The notes beneath the pieces are model-generated. The model searched no databases and had not been told where the DNA came from. It saw nothing but the letters and a program-made list of their open reading frames with translations. Made by a program: the position numbers and the translations under genes. Shown here one piece after another: positions 7,516 through 10,243 of a stretch of DNA of 10,243 nt. The stretch is taken from assembly GCA_002341815.1 (NCBI GenBank), contig DDOT01000007.1, forward strand, positions 248 to 10,490, in the 5' to 3' direction. This DNA comes from Thiobacillus sp. UBA2487. Its GTDB lineage: Bacteria; Pseudomonadota; Gammaproteobacteria; Burkholderiales; Sulfuriferulaceae. Each line of letters opens with the position of its first letter. The first letter of the stretch is position 1.

Positions 7516-8894
7516 TGGGTAACGGAATGAACTGGGTTGGTAAAACCATTCTTGTGTTGGGCCTGGGGCGCAGCGGGTGCTCGGCGGCACAGTGGCTGGC
7601 GCGCCAAGGCGCACGTGTGCGCGTGGCCGACCAGTCTGATGCGCCACCAGCCGCGCATGCACTGCAAGACCGTTTGCCTGAAGTAACGCAGTATTTGGGA
7701 ACGGGCTGGACGGCAGCGTTCGAAGGGGTAGACGGCATTGTGATCAGCCCGGGCGTGCCGGCTAACCAAGCCCCGATCATCGCAGCACACAATGCCGGTG
7801 TGCCGATCATGAGTGATGTCGAGGTGTTTGCACGCGCGGTAGCATCCAACGCACAAGTCGTGGCAATTACCGGATCAAACGGCAAGAGCACCGTGACCAC
7901 CATGGTGGGTGAAATCTGTCAGGCAGCCGGTTGGCAAACCCGGATGGCAGGCAACATTGGAGTGCCGGTGCTGGATGCATTGGATGATTCGGTGCAAGCG
8001 TATGTCTTGGAGTTGTCCAGCTTTCAGTTGGAGCATATTGAGCATTTGCACTGCAATGCAGCGGTGGTGCTCAATTTAAGTGAAGACCATCTGGACCGCT
8101 ATACCGATATGCAAGCCTACGGGCAAGCCAAAGCCCGCATTTATCAATCGTGTGATGTGCAGGTGGTCAATCGTCAGGATGGGCCGGCAGCCCAATTGGC
8201 AACGGGGTCCGGCAAAACGGTGAGTTTTGGGCTGGATAGTCCGCCATCCGGGACGGATTACGGGCTGTGCGAAGGGGAGCTGCGTCGCGGGAGCCACGTC
8301 CTGCTACAAGCCAATACCTTGCGCGTGGCGGGGTCGCACAATATTGCCAATGCGTTGGCGGCTTGGGCGTTGGCAAGCGCGCTGGGTATTGCGGATGAGG
8401 TGATTGCGCGCAGTCTGCAAGCATTTCGCGGTTTGCCGCATCGCGTACAGTGGGTGGCGAATGTGACTGGTGTGGACTACTACGACGATTCAAAGGGCAC
8501 CAACGTGGGTGCTACGGTGGCGGCAGTACGGGGATTGTCCCGGCCGCTGGTGCTGATTGCCGGTGGCGATGGTAAGGGGCAGGATTTTTCTCCCTTGTCC
8601 GAGGTGTTAGGGGATGCGGCACGCGCGGTGGTGCTGATCGGGCATGATGCGGACAAAATCGCCGCAGCGATTGCGGGCAGCGATGTTCCGGTGCTGCGCG
8701 CCGAATCGATGGAACAAGCGGTGCAAATGGCACACGTGCAGGCACAGCCGGGTGATGCGGTGTTGTTGTCGCCGGCGTGCGCCAGTTTCGATATGTTTGA
8801 TAACTACGCGCACCGTGCCCAAGTGTTTGTTAATGCGGTTGACACGCTAGTGTTTATTAATGCGGTTGACACGCTGTCGGGAGCCCAGGCATGA
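7515..8894 (+). CDS. murD: UDP-N-acetylmuramoyl-L-alanine--D-glutamate ligase MurD
   Basis: MurD is the cytoplasmic ATP-dependent ligase that adds D-glutamate to UDP-MurNAc-L-Ala. The product is 459 aa (E. coli 438). The N-terminal nucleotide-sugar-binding fold starts [11 protein letters not shown] (GLGRSG at 16-21). The ATPase domain has [14 protein letters not shown] with Lys124, then [10 protein letters not shown] with His192. The C-terminal domain has [13 protein letters not shown] (DDSKGTN at 324-330), [11 protein letters not shown] and [16 protein letters not shown] (from 419). The protein ends with an unusual tandem [18 protein letters not shown] followed by SGAQA. A copy of nine residues has been added by DNA duplication after the catalytic core. 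ATG at 7515 overlaps the mraY stop by one base. An in-frame ATG at 7527 (MNWVGK) is a possible alternative start, and neither has a strong Shine-Dalgarno. Confidence 0.96.
   Translation: MGNGMNWVGKTILVLGLGRSGCSAAQWLARQGARVRVADQSDAPPAAHALQDRLPEVTQYLGTGWTAAFEGVDGIVISPGVPANQAPIIAAHNAGVPIMSDVEVFARAVASNAQVVAITGSNGKSTVTTMVGEICQAAGWQTRMAGNIGVPVLDALDDSVQAYVLELSSFQLEHIEHLHCNAAVVLNLSEDHLDRYTDMQAYGQAKARIYQSCDVQVVNRQDGPAAQLATGSGKTVSFGLDSPPSGTDYGLCEGELRRGSHVLLQANTLRVAGSHNIANALAAWALASALGIADEVIARSLQAFRGLPHRVQWVANVTGVDYYDDSKGTNVGATVAAVRGLSRPLVLIAGGDGKGQDFSPLSEVLGDAARAVVLIGHDADKIAAAIAGSDVPVLRAESMEQAVQMAHVQAQPGDAVLLSPACASFDMFDNYAHRAQVFVNAVDTLVFINAVDTLSGAQA
8823..8876 (+). repeat. 27-bp direct tandem duplication at the 3' end of murD
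   Basis: Units 8823-8849 and 8850-8876 are adjacent and match at 25 of 27 positions, differing at the seventh base (G/A at 8829/8856) and the last base (A/G at 8849/8876). The unit is a multiple of three and in phase with murD codons, so it repeats residues 437-445 as 446-454 (V to I is the only protein change). The array ends 2 nt before the GGGAG ribosome binding site of ftsW. It looks like a slippage or unequal-exchange duplication tolerated at a protein tail. Confidence 0.95.
8879..8883 (+). promoter_or_regulatory. ftsW ribosome binding site
   Basis: GGGAG at 8879-8883 lies 7 nt before the ATG at 8891 and 13 nt before the in-frame ATG at 8897, which supports the first ATG as the ftsW start. 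It sits within the last codons of murD, just after the tandem duplication. Confidence 0.7.
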
Positions 8895-10051
8895 GCATGG
8901 CGATCGGTCGACGCACCAGTGGGGCCAGTTTCGACGAGTTGCTCGTGTGGCTGGTGCTGGCGTTGCTGATGTTTGGTTTGGTGATGGTGTATACCGCCTC
9001 AATTGATACTGCCTCGGTAAATGCACATACCGGTTTTAACGGCGCTTACTTTTTGGAGCATCAGGCGGGTTTCGTTGCGGTTGGTCTGGTCGCCGGTTAT
9101 GCAGCGTTCCGCGTGCCGGTGTATCAATGGCAGCGCTGGGCAATGTGGATATTTCTGGGTGGGTTGGTGTTGTTGATGCTGGTATTGATTCCGGGCATCG
9201 GGCGCAGTGTGAATGGCAGTCAGCGCTGGTTGCCGATGGGGATTATCAATTTGCAGCCGTCTGAAATCATGAAATTGGCTGCCGTGCTATATGCAGCGGA
9301 TTATACGGTTCGCAAGGCCGCGTTTATGCATAACTTTAAACAGGGTTTTTTGCCCATGCTGCTGGCGGTGCTGGTGACCGGCGCGTTACTGTTGCGCGAA
9401 CCGGATTTTGGTGCATTTGTGGTGATACTGGCGATTGCAATGACCACCTTGTTTTTGGGTGGTTTGAATTTACGCATATTTATTGGCTTGATGGGCATGT
9501 CGGTGGTTGGGTTCATCGGTTTGATCTGGAGTTCGCCGTACCGTTTGCAACGCATCACCGGCTTTATGGATCCTTGGTCTGATCCGTATGGTAAAGGTTA
9601 TCAGTTGGCACATGCCCTGATCGCCTTTGGCCGCGGTCAATGGTTTGGGCTGGGACTGGGCCGCAGTGTGGAAAAATTGTTTTATTTACCTGAAGCGCAC
9701 ACCGATTTTTTATTGGCGGTCATTGCTGAAGAATTGGGGTTGGTAGGTGTCTTGATGGTGGTGGGGTTGTTTGCATTTTTGGTGGTGCGTGCATTTCAGA
9801 TCGGTCGTAAGGCAGCGCTGCAAGAACGACATTTCTGTGCATTGACCGCGATGGGGATCGGCGTTTGGCTGGGTGTGCAGGCCGGTATCAATATCGGCGT
9901 CAATGTTGGCTTGTTACCCACCAAGGGCCTCACATTGCCGTTGATGTCATACGGTGGCAGCGGGGTAGTGGCCAATTGTATCGCACTGGGTATCTTGCTG
10001 CGGATTGATTATGAAACACGCGCATTGCAGCGTGGGCGGAAAGGTGCATGA
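8891..10051 (+). CDS. ftsW: Septal peptidoglycan glycosyltransferase FtsW (SEDS family)
   Basis: FtsW is the divisome SEDS-family polymerase that joins lipid II into septal glycan strands and works as a pair with FtsI. The product is 386 aa (E. coli 414), mostly hydrophobic. A short cytoplasmic N-terminus is followed by a first membrane helix at about 17-36 ([20 protein letters not shown]). SEDS landmarks are [21 protein letters not shown] (SQRW at 110-113, PSE at 123-125), EPDFG (PDFG at 171-174), and the extracytoplasmic [18 protein letters not shown]. Asp272 of HTDF is the candidate catalytic residue by analogy with RodA/Fts[10 protein letters not shown] at 350-358 lies near the C-terminus. 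The start overlaps the murD stop by 4 bp (ATGA). The neighbour genes and septal-type context favour FtsW over the elongation paralogue RodA. Confidence 0.96.
   Translation: MSMAIGRRTSGASFDELLVWLVLALLMFGLVMVYTASIDTASVNAHTGFNGAYFLEHQAGFVAVGLVAGYAAFRVPVYQWQRWAMWIFLGGLVLLMLVLIPGIGRSVNGSQRWLPMGIINLQPSEIMKLAAVLYAADYTVRKAAFMHNFKQGFLPMLLAVLVTGALLLREPDFGAFVVILAIAMTTLFLGGLNLRIFIGLMGMSVVGFIGLIWSSPYRLQRITGFMDPWSDPYGKGYQLAHALIAFGRGQWFGLGLGRSVEKLFYLPEAHTDFLLAVIAEELGLVGVLMVVGLFAFLVVRAFQIGRKAALQERHFCALTAMGIGVWLGVQAGINIGVNVGLLPTKGLTLPLMSYGGSGVVANCIALGILLRIDYETRALQRGRKGA
10040..10044 (+). promoter_or_regulatory. murG ribosome binding site
   Basis: AAAGG at 10040-10044 is 8 nt before the ATG at 10053 and only 3 nt before an ATG at 10048 in a different frame that would encode MTCRAP. 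The spacing and the resulting MurG-like protein both select 10053. Confidence 0.65.
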
Positions 10052-10052
10052 C

Positions 10053-10243
10053 ATGCCGGGCACCATATTAATCATGGCCGGCGGTACCGGCGGGCATATT
10101 TACCCTGGGTTGGCGGTCGCCAGCGCATTGCGCGAACGGGGGTGGCGCATCGTGTGGCTCGGTACCCGCAAGGGAATGGAAGCGCGCATTGTTCCGCAGG
10201 AAGGCATTGAAATGGCGTGGCTTGGTATGAGTGGCTTGCGTGG
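10053..10243 (+). CDS. murG: Undecaprenyldiphospho-muramoylpentapeptide beta-N-acetylglucosaminyltransferase MurG (5' part)
   Basis: MurG is the peripheral inner-membrane GT28 enzyme that adds GlcNAc from UDP-GlcNAc to lipid I, forming lipid II. Only the first 63 codons are inside the window, out of about 355-360 in the family. The N-terminus reads [23 protein letters not shown], with the glycine-rich GGTGGH loop at residues 10-15 that contacts the lipid-linked diphosphate, then [14 protein letters not shown] and a SGLRG segment at the edge. The start lies one base after the ftsW stop, the only junction in the cluster without an overlap. Identity is secure from the GGTGGH block and position, and nothing can be said about the rest of the gene. 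Confidence 0.95.
   Translation, partial: MPGTILIMAGGTGGHIYPGLAVASALRERGWRIVWLGTRKGMEARIVPQEGIEMAWLGMSGLR

Noticed and set aside
8839..8871. Two TTGACA hexamers (8839-8844 and 8866-8871) resembling -35 elements ahead of ftsW
   Set aside because: They are the same bases repeated by the 27-bp duplication, and no TATAAT-like -10 occurs 16-18 nt downstream of either, so an internal ftsW promoter is not supported.
10048..10052. ATG 10048 (ATGA overlap with the ftsW stop) as the murG start
   Set aside because: Its frame gives MTCRAP and does not encode the GGTGGH motif; the ATG at 10053 gives a proper MurG N-terminus and better ribosome binding site spacing.
1..10243. CRISPR arrays, insertion sequences, tRNA or rRNA genes, phage or defence modules
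   Set aside because: Apart from the short upstream region, the window is filled by contiguous dcw genes; no array of spaced repeats, transposase, integrase or structured RNA gene was seen.

Overview
The window holds the 5' part of a division and cell wall (dcw) gene cluster. It runs from the leader region through mraZ-rsmH-ftsL-ftsI-murE-murF-mraY-murD-ftsW into the first 63 codons of murG, all on the + strand. Gene order is the same as in Escherichia coli and most other Beta- and Gammaproteobacteria. Several features point to a Gram-negative proteobacterium, most likely a betaproteobacterium: the order itself, the DNPR signature of a meso-diaminopimelate-adding MurE, the single-pass PBP3-type FtsI, and an FtsL with a QLEQSTW-like segment typical of Betaproteobacteria. 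Genus cannot be decided from the sequence alone.

Region 1-249 is non-coding or only weakly coding. It holds a well-formed sigma-70 type promoter (TTGACG, 17-nt spacer, TATAGT; 164-192). Immediately after it comes a ladder of five TGG-containing boxes spaced about one helical turn apart (192-235). This matches the TGGGN + 5-nt spacer pattern known for MraZ operators, so autoregulation of the whole cluster by its first gene product is very likely. Positions 1-163 contain two short palindromes and ambiguous partial reading frames.

Region 250-10243 is one unbroken translational chain. Every junction overlaps by 4 bp (ATGA/GTGA) or 1 bp (TAATG/TGATG), except ftsW-murG, which has a 1-nt gap. I see no internal terminator or convincing internal promoter. 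mraZ encodes the regulator and rsmH the 16S rRNA C1402 N4-methyltransferase. ftsL, ftsI and ftsW encode divisome proteins: the coiled-coil scaffold, the transpeptidase PBP3 and the SEDS glycosyltransferase. murE, murF and murD build the UDP-MurNAc-pentapeptide in the cytoplasm, MraY loads it onto undecaprenyl phosphate as lipid I, and MurG converts lipid I to lipid II. FtsW and FtsI then polymerise and crosslink lipid II at the septum.

The genes are intact and carry their family catalytic motifs. I found no new multi-gene system here. The less ordinary signals are the regular operator ladder with phased AATT tracts, a 27-bp in-frame tandem duplication that adds nine residues to the extreme C-terminus of MurD just ahead of the ftsW ribosome binding site, and a start-site correction for murF.
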